This document shows, piece after piece, positions 23,191 through 33,393 of a stretch of 64,000 nucleotides of DNA. The notes below the pieces were generated by a model, which saw only the letters and a list, made by a program, of their open reading frames with translations, had not been told where the DNA came from and did no database searches. Source of the stretch: Stenocarpella maydis (taxonomy: Eukaryota; Ascomycota; Sordariomycetes; Diaporthales; Diaporthaceae); the NCBI GenBank assembly GCA_002270565.1, contig NQMI01000123.1, positions 62,001-126,000 on the forward strand. Reading direction: 5' to 3'. A program made the translations under genes and the position numbers. How positions within the stretch are numbered: position 1 is the stretch's first letter; the number at the start of each line of letters is the position of its first letter.

Positions 23191-24388
23191 TTAACCGACA
23201 GTGATAGTCTGGCCCTCCGGATCCTGGTCCGGATTCCAGTATCCCACATACCCGTCTCTCCCAGTCAAATAAGTACCCTGGGCTTGCTCTTCCGCCGAAG
23301 CACGAAACACGGCGTGTTTCTTGTTGGTCCACTCCAGCCCTTTCCACTTGACTCCTTCTGCGTCGACAAATTCGGCTTCCATCTCAGGCCGCAGGAGGTA
23401 CACAATCGAATACTTGTGCCTGTTCTTCTCGTCCTTGTGCGGGATGATGCGGTGCAGGCTGGACTCCAGCACACCCCCCGAGATAAACCGGAGAGAATCG
23501 CCCACATTCACTACCGCGTGGCCGGGCCTGGGTGCTATGTAGTACCATTGCTCCTCGTTGGGCTTCAGGACTTGAAGCCCGGCAACCTCGGTGAAGACGA
23601 TGGAGAGGCTGCCGGCATCTGTGTGGGCGATCTGGCCAACTTTGTCGGGCTCCCTGTCGGCGAGGGTGTACTTGAGGAGGCCAAGGGCTGTTGGGCAGAC
23701 AGCGCCCTTGCGATGATACTGCTGGTATGCCAGGTCGTCCGGCAATCCCAGTGCTGACGACAGGCGCGTGAGCAGGAGGGTGCTAATATCACGGAAAGTT
23801 TCATTGGCTTGTTTCAAGGAAGAAAGCCGCGATGAGATGGCTTCCGGGCCTGGGAACGACGCTGCGTCGTTGATTTTGGCGATGGGATGCTCCATAAGCT
23901 TCTCTGGTTATCAGCCGAGGTTTTGCGAATATCAGAGCACCAACTCTTACCATTAGTCCCTCGAACCCATCCTTCACTCCCTCGACAGGCCCATTCCCGT
24001 GACCAGCCGGCTTGTATCTGGGGTCCGGGCAGCAGGTAAGTAAATGACCTCATGTTTCGGCATGACGAGCTAGAGGCCATCGGTGGATGTAAGCTCACCC
24101 CATAACAAGATCTTCGTCGTGGTCCCTGTCCACAAACCACTTATTCTTGACTTCCTGTGGCAAGTCATAGAAGCTCTTTGCCAGTGCGTACATGTTCTGG
24201 ACGTCCTGTATCACTTGACCTGAGTAGACATCCCGGCAGTCGAGATAGAAAAAGCCTAGATCGGTGCAGGCTTTCAAGAGGTTGTCTTTCGCGGTTTCGT
24301 CTTCATTAAAGAGGCCCTGGAGGGACACAACCCGAAGCTCAGCATCCTCTTTTGCAATCTTCTCCGGCAGCACGTCCAAGGAAGCCAT
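23191..24388 (-). CDS. Fe(II)/2-oxoglutarate dioxygenase (isopenicillin-N-synthase-like)
   Basis: ATG 24388, TAA 23191, three exons, about 355 residues. The N-terminal DIOX_N part ('VVSLQGLF', 'LLKACTDLGFFYLDC', 'FYDLPQEVKNKW') is followed by the jelly-roll core. Iron ligands are visible: His~212-x-Asp~214 in 'IAHTDAGSLS' and His~269 in 'SLHRII'. The co-substrate motif, normally Arg-x-Ser, reads Lys-Tyr-Ser (~282-284, 'HKYSIVYLLRP'), a conservative but unusual change. Such enzymes hydroxylate, desaturate or ring-close secondary metabolites in the cytosol. Introns carry gtgagc/gtaaga donors and restore the frame through 'YKPAGHGNGPVEGVKDGFEG'. It is convergent with the PLP gene and in tandem with P450 C. 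Confidence 0.85.
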
Positions 24389-25149
24389 GATGACAGTAGT
24401 TACAACGGCCGAAGCAGTGCGTGTTAGCCACTTGGGGATGCACAGTATGGTTTTGATACGGAGAACGTATTGCCTGGCTCAAGACAGGCTCGAAAGCTGC
24501 ATGTGGTTGTGATCAGTGTTTTGATATTGATGAAGACTACTATCAGTATCACGCACTGGGGCCGTTTGACTTCATCCATACCCATGATCAATGAATGAAG
24601 CCTCGGGCCAAGCGAATTCAGAGAGGCCGGGGGATTACCGTTTCGGGAGCGTCCGGTCCTAGTACTTCCTCTAGGCCGGCCTGCCACCCGGACGCCCTGA
24701 GTTTAGGAGCACTTGCCACTCGAGGCACTGTAGTCATAATTTCTATTTATTGAACTCTTGGTGAGCGATAGCTACAGTGACGTCGCATTTCGCCATCCAA
24801 TTACTAGCATACTTCACATCATATTCGATCCAATACCTACCCAGGTAGGTACCATATAAGGAATTAAGAGCTGCAAAAGGTGGGATTATTTGGAGACGTC
24901 CCAAAGGATTCCCGAAATGCTCTTGGTGGCAATATAGTATCTACATGCTTTTTTTTTGTTTCCACTGTGTTCTTGCTATGAATTAGAGGCTCAAACACCG
25001 GCAGTTGTCCGAGCGTTCCGGGACATCACAATAACCTGAGCTTACTGATTTGACTGAGTTCCCCGCTGTTCGCTTTTCATACACCTAGACTTGCCTCGGC
25101 AATCATTGACTTGTAATTAATTTTTGAAGATGGTAATTATTTACCTGGC
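24389..25149. other. intergenic, promoter of the dioxygenase
   Basis: 761 bp. The part next to 24388 is the dioxygenase promoter and contains the inverted site at 24643-24656. Further up there is an imperfect inverted repeat TACCTAC-CCAG-GTAGGTA (24834-24851), then the 3' flank of P450 C. Confidence 0.5.
24643..24656. promoter_or_regulatory. CGG-N6-CCG inverted site upstream of dioxygenase
   Basis: TCGGGAGCGTCCGG, 255 bp before the dioxygenase start codon; one base off the exact TCGG-N6-CCGA form found at 9954 and 27255. Confidence 0.35.
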
Positions 25150-27134
25150 TTACTCCCTTGCTGGATAAAATCTCACATGCATTGCCGGTTTCCTCCACAT
25201 GACATGCATGTGACTCTGCTGGAGCCAATCCATTTCTGCGTCACGAAGCTCCAAATCGTAGGCGAAATGCATTTTTGCCATGATTAGGTTGATTTCGACG
25301 AGAGCAAAGCTGCGTCACCAAGGTATTGGCATTAGCCTGGGGATGCAGGAGTCTGAGATGTATGTCGCTGGTGGACTTCACTTACTTTTTACCCAAGCAT
25401 CCTCGAAGGCCCAGAGAAAATGGCTGGCTTGCTTCCAGGTTTTCTTTGCGGCTCTGGTCTAGCCATCGCTCCGGCTTAAAGGCGTAGGGGTCGTGAAAGT
25501 TATTTTCGTCGTGAGTGACGGTCCATGCACTCGTGTATACCTCGGCCTTTCGCACCACAATAATCAGTGTTTGAGTTCGACGGAATCCAATAAACCACTC
25601 ACGCCCTCTGACACCCAGTGCCCGTCAATGGTGCCACCTGGACAGGTCCTTGGGAACCCTTGTGACCCTGGCGGGTATATTCTCAACCCCTCTGATATCA
25701 CTGCTTGCAGGTACGGAAGCTGCTGAGCCGACATCGCTGTAATCTCATTCCCGTTCTTATATCGACCACGAATCTCCTGCTGAAGCTTTTGGTAAGCTGC
25801 TGGAGTCTTGAGGAGAAAGTATGTGACCGCGGCTAAGAACGTCGCGACCGTTTCTCCGCCAGCAATACTATGTTACCATATTTTTAGCCAAATTGTGATT
25901 TAAAAGAATTGCAGGTACTCACACTAGTGTGGACGCATGAGCAGTCATCTCTTCCTGGCTGATTTCGCCAGCCTTGACCCTCCCAGAAATGTTTGTCAGA
26001 AAGTCCTCTCGTACCGAATCTGCGTTCAACCTCCTGTCGCGACGTTAGCTCAAGTTCACAGGAATCGTGCAGAGTTACCAAAATCACTTGCCTCGCCACT
26101 TTTGCTCGGCTGTAGCCTGAATGTCGATCACGCACGGAAACTGTCAATCGAGGCAGGCATATACGCCCGAGAGCCGCGATGAGCGGGTAGCGTCGCAGAT
26201 TATCCAACACCGTGACGAAGAAGAGATGCTCCACAACCATCTCGGACCAGAAGTGCGGTTTCCCTTGATGGCTCAAAGTCAGTCTCTCGATGCGTCTTTC
26301 GTGTGGCATCCCGCCTACCATTCTCTATGCAATGAAAAGTTTCCCCAAACGCCATTTCCCCGAGGATGTCGAATGCAATCATTTCAAACCACTTCGTCAT
26401 GTTGAGTCCTTGTTCGGATTGGCCATCGGCGCCGAGTCGCTGCACGAAGCCGTCCACACACCGCCTTACGATGTCTTCTTGCTGTGCCAGAGCTTTGGTT
26501 GAGAATGCAGCTGATAACAACTTCTTCATCTGGGCATGCTTCCTGGGGTCTCTTTCGCTGCCGATGCACAGAGAGTCGAAGCCAGACCCGTACATGTCAT
26601 AGAATTCGCTCTTGGTCATTATCTGCCGCCCCCCTGTAGCATGTCCATAAATGTCTTTCCATGACTGCACTGACGCGAAAGACAATTCATTTGGGGAGAC
26701 TCTGACTACTGGGCCTGGTTCGGGAGTCAATGGTGTATAACTGGACGAAGAGCTGGCATAAGCCTACCGTGTCTTTCGTGCTGCTCCTGAATCACCAGGT
26801 GGAATTTCCCAGTCATAGAATACCATATCCTCCATAGCTATTTAGAAAAATCAGTCTCGCAGAATTTTCCTGACGTTGGTGATATGCATTAGAACTCACC
26901 AGGGAGGATCGCGCCAACAGCGGTCCTGGGAAACCCGCCAAGGGATGAAAAAACACATTGTATATAATACGATGAGCTATATATAATGCAAGCTATTCAC
27001 ATAAGTCAGACCATAACCTGGTGGCAATAAAGGCTTCGGCTCCTGGGACTTACACATGACGCGGTTAAGGTCGCTAGGGTGGAGAATGACAACCATGTCA
27101 GCCCAGAGGGTAAAGTAATTCCGATAACAGCCAT
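25150..27134 (-). CDS. cytochrome P450 C (CYP65-like, paralogue of A)
   Basis: ATG at 27134, TAA at 25150, multi-exon. The first exon encodes a hydrophobic anchor ('GLTWLSFSTLATL'); a second joins as 'HRIIYNVFFHPLAGFPGP', the proline hinge. Then 'MTGKFHLVIQEQHERHG' and 'PVVRVSPNELSF', 'SWKDIYGHATGG', 'FDILGEMAFGETF', the I-helix 'IAGGETVATFLAAV', ExxR 'SEGLR', 'VTHDENNFHDPYAFKPERW', haem loop 'FSLGLRGCLG' and a last exon ending 'RFYPARE'. The Cys ligand is present. The intron falling inside the Gly codon before PVVRV is in exactly the same place as in P450 A, so A and C look like an ancient duplication; both flank the cluster core. It probably performs another oxidation in the pathway (inference). 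It is divergent from the NvfI-type oxygenase. Confidence 0.85.
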
Positions 27135-27854
27135 CGTGATAGCGCTGAACAATTGAGTAACAGTAGTACAGCTTTGCACATTCCAGGCCGGAGACTCAAG
27201 TTGACTGGTTGGTGTTGGCTGTCTCGAGTTTAGACCGCGATCCTGCCCTGGCCTTCGGGCCTGGCCGAAAGCGGAATTACGCCGACGCTGAACGACTCGG
27301 ACACACCACGAGAAGACTGACAACTCCTGCACGGAAAGGAGCCCAATGCCTAGTAAGAAGCATCCAGTTCAAAATGGCTGGATGTATTTCCATTGAGGTA
27401 TGTAAGCGGAGTTGACAGGTTTTTGAGAAACCGGGCAGGTTCACCAATAGCTATGCAGTGTCGCGTTCCGCTGCGCTCCGTCTTCCTCCCAGGGATACAG
27501 CAAAGTTACAGCTGCGCTAAGCGGAACACACAATTTTTCCACTTTATATACACTTTTACCCCTGCTAGGTTAAATAAGTCAAACCCAGAAGATCTTTAAT
27601 GCTATGTACCTCAACGAAGTCGATGGATTAACAACTTTATGCATTGTCTTACGTGTGGGCTCTGCGGCGGCATATTTCCTAACAAAGACATGTGAGCAGG
27701 CTCGCCCGGCTTGTTGCCATTTTGCGCCTTGGCTACTATTTTGCCGACTACTAGTACTGACTAGCGAGCGGCCATCCTAAGCTAACTGGCAATGGACCGT
27801 CATCAGTAAGTACATACACATAGCACTTTACCCGCCAGTGACGACTACATCACA
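27135..27854. promoter_or_regulatory. divergent promoter, P450 C / NvfI-type oxygenase
   Basis: 720 bp between outward-facing cluster genes, with a TCGG-N6-CCGA site at 27255-27268. No open frame with family likeness was found. Confidence 0.45.
27255..27268. promoter_or_regulatory. TCGG-N6-CCGA inverted site
   Basis: TCGGGCCTGGCCGA (arms extend to TTCGG/CCGAA), 121 bp upstream of the P450 C start. Same half-sites and spacing as 9954-9967 before the cyclase. Confidence 0.4.
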
Positions 27855-28789
27855 ATGCTGCTGGAAAAGATTCAGATGTTGCCGGCGACGTCAGGCGTCA
27901 AGCCGCGACATGTCCAAACCACCATCAGTTATTACAAAGACCCTGGCGACGGAACGAAACATAGTACTAGTATCGCGGGCAAAAGGAGCACGTTCAGCGC
28001 GCCTCAAATCGAGCTGGACACTGTCGTAACCGACATAACTGGGAGCGAGGAACAATTCACACTCGACAGCCACGGGTTTCAACTTTGCAGGCATGTCAGT
28101 CGCATAAAGGTATTCGATGATGACGACCGCATCAAAAAAGAGTACTATCCCGAAGTGGAGGAGCTGGTCCGCGACATGTAAGTCATAACTCACCGAGACA
28201 AGTTCTTTGGTCCGTTGTGTCAGCACGAAGCTGACCTTGTGCTGCTAGCACTGGGGCCTCGAGGCTGTTTGTCTTTGACCACACCATCCGCCGGCCGAAC
28301 CCCACGGCCCCGAGCTCCGACGACGAGCGCCGGCCCGTGAAGCGGGCGCACATCGACCAGTCCGAGTGGGCGGCGAGGCAGCACGTCACGCGGCATATGG
28401 GCGACGACGGCCCCCGCCTGCTCGAGTCTCGCTTCCAGATAATCAACGTGTGGCGCCCGATAAAGACGATCCGCAAGGACCCGCTGGCCGTCTGCGACTC
28501 CCACTCGGTCCCGGACGAGGATATCCTGCCGGTCAAGCTGATCCACCCCGGGTGGGTGGGGGAGCCGTGCACGATACTGCCCAACAAGAAGCATCGCTGG
28601 TACTTCAAGAACGAGCAGACCCCGGAGGAGGTCATGCTGATCAAATGCTACGACTGGAAGACGGACGGGCGCGCCCGGAGGGTCCCGCACGCTGCTTTTA
28701 CTGACCCTGAGATGATCGACGGAGACCCAAGACATAGTATTGAGGTCCGGGTGCTAGTCTTTCACGAGGATGATTTCAATAGGGGTTGA
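27855..28789 (+). CDS. CmcJ/NvfI/GA4-desaturase-family Fe(II)/2OG oxygenase
   Basis: Exons 27855-28177 and 28249-28789 give 287 residues. It belongs to the compact fungal oxygenase family that includes GA4 desaturase, AsaB and the endoperoxidase NvfI. Supporting motifs: 'LDSHGFQLCRHVS', 'FDHTIRRPNP', iron ligands His-x-Asp in 'RAHIDQSEWAA' and His in 'VPHAAFTDP', 'FQIINVWRPIK', 'DPLAVCDSHSV', 'KHRWYFKNEQTPEEVMLIKCYD', and the 2OG Arg in 'HSIEVRVLVF'. Members hydroxylate, desaturate or form peroxides on terpenoid-type substrates. Exon 2 is much richer in G+C than exon 1. It is a second, structurally different Fe/2OG enzyme in the same cluster and marks the likely right end of it. Confidence 0.85.
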
Positions 28790-31578
28790 GAGGAATACAA
28801 TTGCCCGATTTATCTTCCAAGGCTTTGGTTGAAACAAAAGAACTAGTAGCTGCCTATATCTTGGTGTGCCAAGTGCGCCGCCCGGGTCAACTTCTATTCA
28901 AGTGGTGCTACCGATCAGCACAAGCAGCTGAGCAATTGTCAAGCCACATGCACTGCTGCCCATTAAGAGGGTGGTTTTATAAAGATCTGACAGACGGTCT
29001 AGAGTTCCCCATGTGCGATAGGCTACGAGCTAAAAAGTTTAGGATGACCAACTCCGGTCTGGCGCAATAATATATCACCGCCTGGTTTGAGGGCCGGGAT
29101 GATAGAAGTGACCTACAGTAGGCCCCATCGCCCGATTCATCACGTTTGAGGAAGTCTCCAAGTCTCGAAGCCATTTTGTCACTTCCGGATGTGCCTGGGG
29201 TCTAAACATGCGCCATCAAGTTCTTGAGCAGCAGGAGCATCGTACGAGTCCAGCGACTCAGACTACCAGTGCTTGCTTACTTTGTACTGAGAAAAGAGGC
29301 AGTTCTGATGAGATAAAATAATGTCTTAATAAGTCGGCCTAACAGAGCGTCTTCTACTTGGGGGAGCGCTGTACAGTTATAGAGGCCTCCAAACGTGATT
29401 AGTGCGGCGTATATATAAGTTACTGGAGGTCCTTATATGCCTATGTACCCAGAATTTTAGGTTTGCTTATACCGAGGTATGGCTTTTGCTTTCTACCCAC
29501 CTCATGTAAGGGTTTGTATGGGAAGTATTAACACTTCCAAGTATTTACTAAAAGGAGAAAAAGCCACCCTGTATCACGATAACCCTTTAAGCCCCTTATT
29601 GCCGTTTAAGCACTTTGCTTCTGGGTATGTGGGGGTCTTCCCCTCGGTGTACGGGTTGCCTTCCTTTAGGTAACACTTCATTTGGCTTGTTTTGGAAGTT
29701 GAAAAGAGCAATTATCTGGGAGTGCTCTGGGGAATTCCGAGCACGGGACTCTACTGGTCTGGCAAAGGCAGAACCAGTGGATACCACACGAACATATCCC
29801 TTCCGATTCATGTCTATACGCCACGTTACGTATTCTCCATGACCCCAAGGGGGGTACTCTGATAGCCAGGTCCTGGGAGCTCGTCCGGCAGCCATACAAA
29901 TCACGGAACCTGACAAATCCGCACGAAAAACTCCTAGAGCTGCCAGCGATCGCCCAGACGCTGTCTATATCCACTGGTGCCGAATATTTGGCAGTTCTGT
30001 GGAAGCCAATCTTTAGACAGGACCTCTTGTGGGAGCATCAGCCTCAAGTGCTCGCTTCCTATTGACGGGAGTGTCAGACGCTAGGAACCCCGTGCAAGAT
30101 AATTGGTATAGGGAAACGCCCTGGCCATGGGCGACTCCTGATGGAATTATCTTGTGTGCATGCACTGGGCGCACTCCCGAATGGAGCCGAGCAACAGAAT
30201 TAGGTACACCTGGCTGGCCGAGATTACCACACACCCTACCCAGCCCTGTTCGAGCCCCAGCATCTATTTGACGAAGTTTCCAAAATGTCCACTGAGTAGC
30301 CGATGAAAGGTGCTGTGGAACGATTCAATCTACAGAATAAAAACCCTGTTATTATCAGATCAGTGAAAGGTGGGTCCAATGGTGAGAATTATGGGTCGAC
30401 GATAATACCGAAACTGCCGTAGCGTCTGGAGGGTCACGGAGATGGAGTAGCTTCAAGTTTTCTGCTTGCATTTTCTTGGTGTCACAAGTAAACATTACTT
30501 GGCCTCTCAGAGAGCCCATTACTCGCTTGCTTTGGCTTTGCCACGGGTCCATGGCCCCGGCCACACATACGTATGGGGTCCCCAGAAGATTGCTACCGAA
30601 ACCGTCATCATTCTCTAATTGCGTAACTCCAGCCTGCACGACATCGAGAAGAGAGTGGGACAGCAAGTATTATTCTAGTGTACTTTGTTGCTCCATAGCT
30701 GTTATATGGGACTCGTATCCAGGTGGCAGGCGTGAAGAACTTGTTCAACCTGTCACTAGATTTGCACCCCCTCGGATCTGTATGCAGGCTGCTCTCGGGA
30801 ATCTTGTACTATATTGACCCTTGTGCGTTGGCAGGGCGCCAATGAGAATTGGAAGTTTCCGAATATGTGCGCACACCTAGGCAAGGAGGCGAACGGATGC
30901 GAGTGTTTCACCAATTGACCGGGCGTACCGCCCTTCTGTGTCGCCTCGCTTTGCACGATTTCTCACGTCTGACAGCCACAAGATTTTGCCTCCCAGTCAA
31001 TGCAGCAGGCCTTGTTCAGTTCTCTCCTCATGTCCCCAATTCAGAGGCGTGTGCGAGCGAGAAGCGCTTTTACAATCGCCCAACTACACCATGCTCGTTG
31101 GAAGAATTGTCAACATTCTATCGGCACGACGGACAATAGGGGCGATTAAGAGACGATGATAACTAACTAGATGGAATTCCACTAGCACAACCAGAAATCA
31201 ATTCCAATGTTTGGGAACTGTACTATTTGATTGAAATAAACAGCCTCTAATTATGAAAGGCAGCCTACTAAAACGTCATGGAAGTTGGGCTAGAAGCGAC
31301 GGAGCCTCTCCGGAGTTTAATGGATAAAATACAATAAAGCTTTTGCACAACGGCGACCTTGGTCGGCTGCACAATACTGCAATAAATAAATTAATGGATT
31401 CGGTACTCTCAGTAATAAATCTTCCCAGGGCATCAGGATTTCAAGTCTCCTCCTTCAGCTTTTGTCATCCTCGAACCAATTCCTGAAGTCCACCACCTCA
31501 ACTCCTCATCAAATATTGAAACACTTTGTGCTCATGACACTTTTTATCGCAACCCCTGAACCAACCATTCATCACTTC
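28790..31578. other. 2.8-kb gene-poor stretch
   Basis: Only short unrelated frames are present; none shows family likeness, splice structure or consistent codon bias. Probably the right border of the cluster plus the promoter of the transporter that follows. Confidence 0.5.
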
Positions 31579-33393
31579 ATGTCGGACGCTGTGTCTCCTC
31601 CAAAGACGTTGGATGCTGCTACTCCTGCTCCTCCCAGCACAGGTAGCTCATGCCTCAGTGTTGCCAATCTCGACATGGAATCCAACACAACATCATATAC
31701 CACACCCAAAACGACATCCAACACAGCAACCTATGTAACCTCTGCCGAAACTTCAAAAACACCATCTTATGTCGATCTACTACCTGACACCGAGGCCGAG
31801 AAGGCCGCACGCCACACGAAGACGGAGCACAGTCTAACCTTCTGGGGCGCTATCAAGCTCTACTACCCAGCCGTCCTGTGGGCTCTTGTCGTCAACCTGG
31901 CCACTGTCTGTCAAGGCCTTGACGGGCAGGTCATCGGCGCCCTCGTCGGCATCGAGCCCTTCAAGCAGCACTTTGGCGTCGAGCACGAGAGCGGCTACAT
32001 CATCGAGGCACCCTGGCTCGGTGCCTTCAACTATGCCAACAAGATCGGCTCCATCATCGGTGCCTTGTGCGCCGGCATGGCCTACGACCGCCTCGGCCTC
32101 AGGCGCGTCATCGCCCTCAGCTCATGCCTGTCCGCCGCCTTCGTCTTTGTCCAGTTCTTCGCCAGCAGCCCAGCACAGCTGGTCGCCGGCATCCTCCTCA
32201 ACGGCTGCGCCATCTCCTTCTTCACCGTGTGTGCCACCGCCTACGTGGGCGAGGTCTGCCCCGTCGTGCTGCGCGGCTTCGCGGCCTCGGCCATCAACAT
32301 GCTCCTCGTCGCGGGCCAGCTCGCGGGCTCGGGCATCCTCAAGGCCGCCAGCGGCATCACCTCGCAGTGGGCCTACCGGCTGCCCATCGCCAGCCAGTGG
32401 CCCCTCCCCGTGCTCATGCTCCTCCTCGCCCTCGGGCCCTTGTGGTGCCCGGACCCGCCGTACTGGCTGTGCAAGCGCGGCGACTACGAGGCCGCGGGGG
32501 AGTCCCTCCGGCGCCTCGCGGCCGCCGGGGTCGACCCGGCCCCGAAGCTGAGCTTCGTCCGCGAGACGCTGCGCGCCGAGGGCGAGGCCAGGCAGGGCGC
32601 CGAGCCGGCGGTGCGCGAGTGCTTCCGCGGCAGCGACCTGCGCCGCCTCGTCATCTGCCTCATGGTCTACGCCACGCAGGCCCTGGTCGGCGCGGTCGTC
32701 TTCCACGACTACGCCGTCTACTTCTTCGAGCTGGCGGGACTCGGCGCCGACGACGCCTTCAGCATGAACGTCGGCGTCAACGCCATCGGGTTCGCCGGCT
32801 CGTGCCTCGCGTGGTGGTTCCTCCAGTTCCTGGGCCGCCGCGACGCCTACCTCTACGGCTCCGTCGTCCTGGCCCTGCTGCAGGGGTCGATCGGCCTGCT
32901 CGACCTCATCCCCCGCCCGCCGTCCGGCACTGCTCCGTCTTCCTGGGCGCAGAGTGCGGTTATTGTCCTGTGCAACTTGGTCTACGACATCACCATCGGC
33001 CCCTACGGGTTCGTCCTCATGTCCGAGGTGTCCTCGGTGCGTCTGCGAGGCTTCAACATCGGCCTCTCGTCGGCCTTCTACCAGATTTGTGCCATCGCCT
33101 TGGCACTCGGTGTTCCCTTCCTCATCAGCGAGGATCAGGCTGACCTCGGGGGCAAGATCGGATTCATCTTCGCAGGCATTGGCGGGCTTTGTGCGCTGTT
33201 TTGCTTCCTCTGCCTCCCAGAGACCAAGGGTCGCACCTTCGAAGAGCTGGACCACATGTTCTCCATTAAGTTGCCGTCGGCGAAGTTCAAGGACTTTGAG
33301 ATGCAGCACGACACCGGGGTGATGGGTTTTGACAGGCAGGACGTGAAGCACACGGCACCGAATAGTGAGGGGGACCAGTCGGCCAGCGTATAG
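31579..33393 (+). CDS. MFS sugar porter (alpha-glucoside permease-like)
   Basis: Intronless, 604 residues from ATG 31579; an in-frame ATG at 31534 would add 15. A Ser/Thr-rich cytosolic N-terminus of about 90 residues precedes twelve predicted helices. Sugar-porter features: 'LVVNLATVCQGLDGQVIGAL' (helix 1), 'GMAYDRLGLRR' (loop 2-3), 'CATAYVGEVCPVVLRG' (helix 4-5), 'PDPPYWLCKRGDYEAA' in place of the usual PESPRWL, and the closing 'LPETKGRTFEELDHMF'. It should sit in the plasma membrane and move a sugar, likely a glucoside, with protons. From 31900 the gene is very GC-rich with C/G at nearly all third positions, unlike the cluster genes, so it may belong to the core genome rather than to the cluster. 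Metabolite export is not suggested by the family. Confidence 0.85.
   Translation: MSDAVSPPKTLDAATPAPPSTGSSCLSVANLDMESNTTSYTTPKTTSNTATYVTSAETSKTPSYVDLLPDTEAEKAARHTKTEHSLTFWGAIKLYYPAVLWALVVNLATVCQGLDGQVIGALVGIEPFKQHFGVEHESGYIIEAPWLGAFNYANKIGSIIGALCAGMAYDRLGLRRVIALSSCLSAAFVFVQFFASSPAQLVAGILLNGCAISFFTVCATAYVGEVCPVVLRGFAASAINMLLVAGQLAGSGILKAASGITSQWAYRLPIASQWPLPVLMLLLALGPLWCPDPPYWLCKRGDYEAAGESLRRLAAAGVDPAPKLSFVRETLRAEGEARQGAEPAVRECFRGSDLRRLVICLMVYATQALVGAVVFHDYAVYFFELAGLGADDAFSMNVGVNAIGFAGSCLAWWFLQFLGRRDAYLYGSVVLALLQGSIGLLDLIPRPPSGTAPSSWAQSAVIVLCNLVYDITIGPYGFVLMSEVSSVRLRGFNIGLSSAFYQICAIALALGVPFLISEDQADLGGKIGFIFAGIGGLCALFCFLCLPETKGRTFEELDHMFSIKLPSAKFKDFEMQHDTGVMGFDRQDVKHTAPNSEGDQSASV

Noticed and set aside
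9656..28789. Straight identification as a PR-toxin cluster
   Set aside because: The cyclase and SDR fit, but the gene set (PLP enzyme, two different Fe/2OG oxygenases, AflR-like regulator) and order are not what I know for PR-toxin loci, so the product is left open.
28790..31500. Several frames of 60-110 codons
   Set aside because: No family likeness, no consistent codon bias and no splice partners; treated as chance.
32067..33351. Long open frames (358 codons on +, 409 codons on -) inside the sugar-porter gene
   Set aside because: They follow from the very high GC at third positions of the real gene; their products are Arg/Ala- or Glu/Gly-rich low-complexity sequence without domains.
31579..33393. 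Sugar-type MFS as the cluster's exporter
   Set aside because: It has sugar-porter signatures rather than drug-efflux ones, lies 2.8 kb beyond the last cluster gene and has very different codon use.
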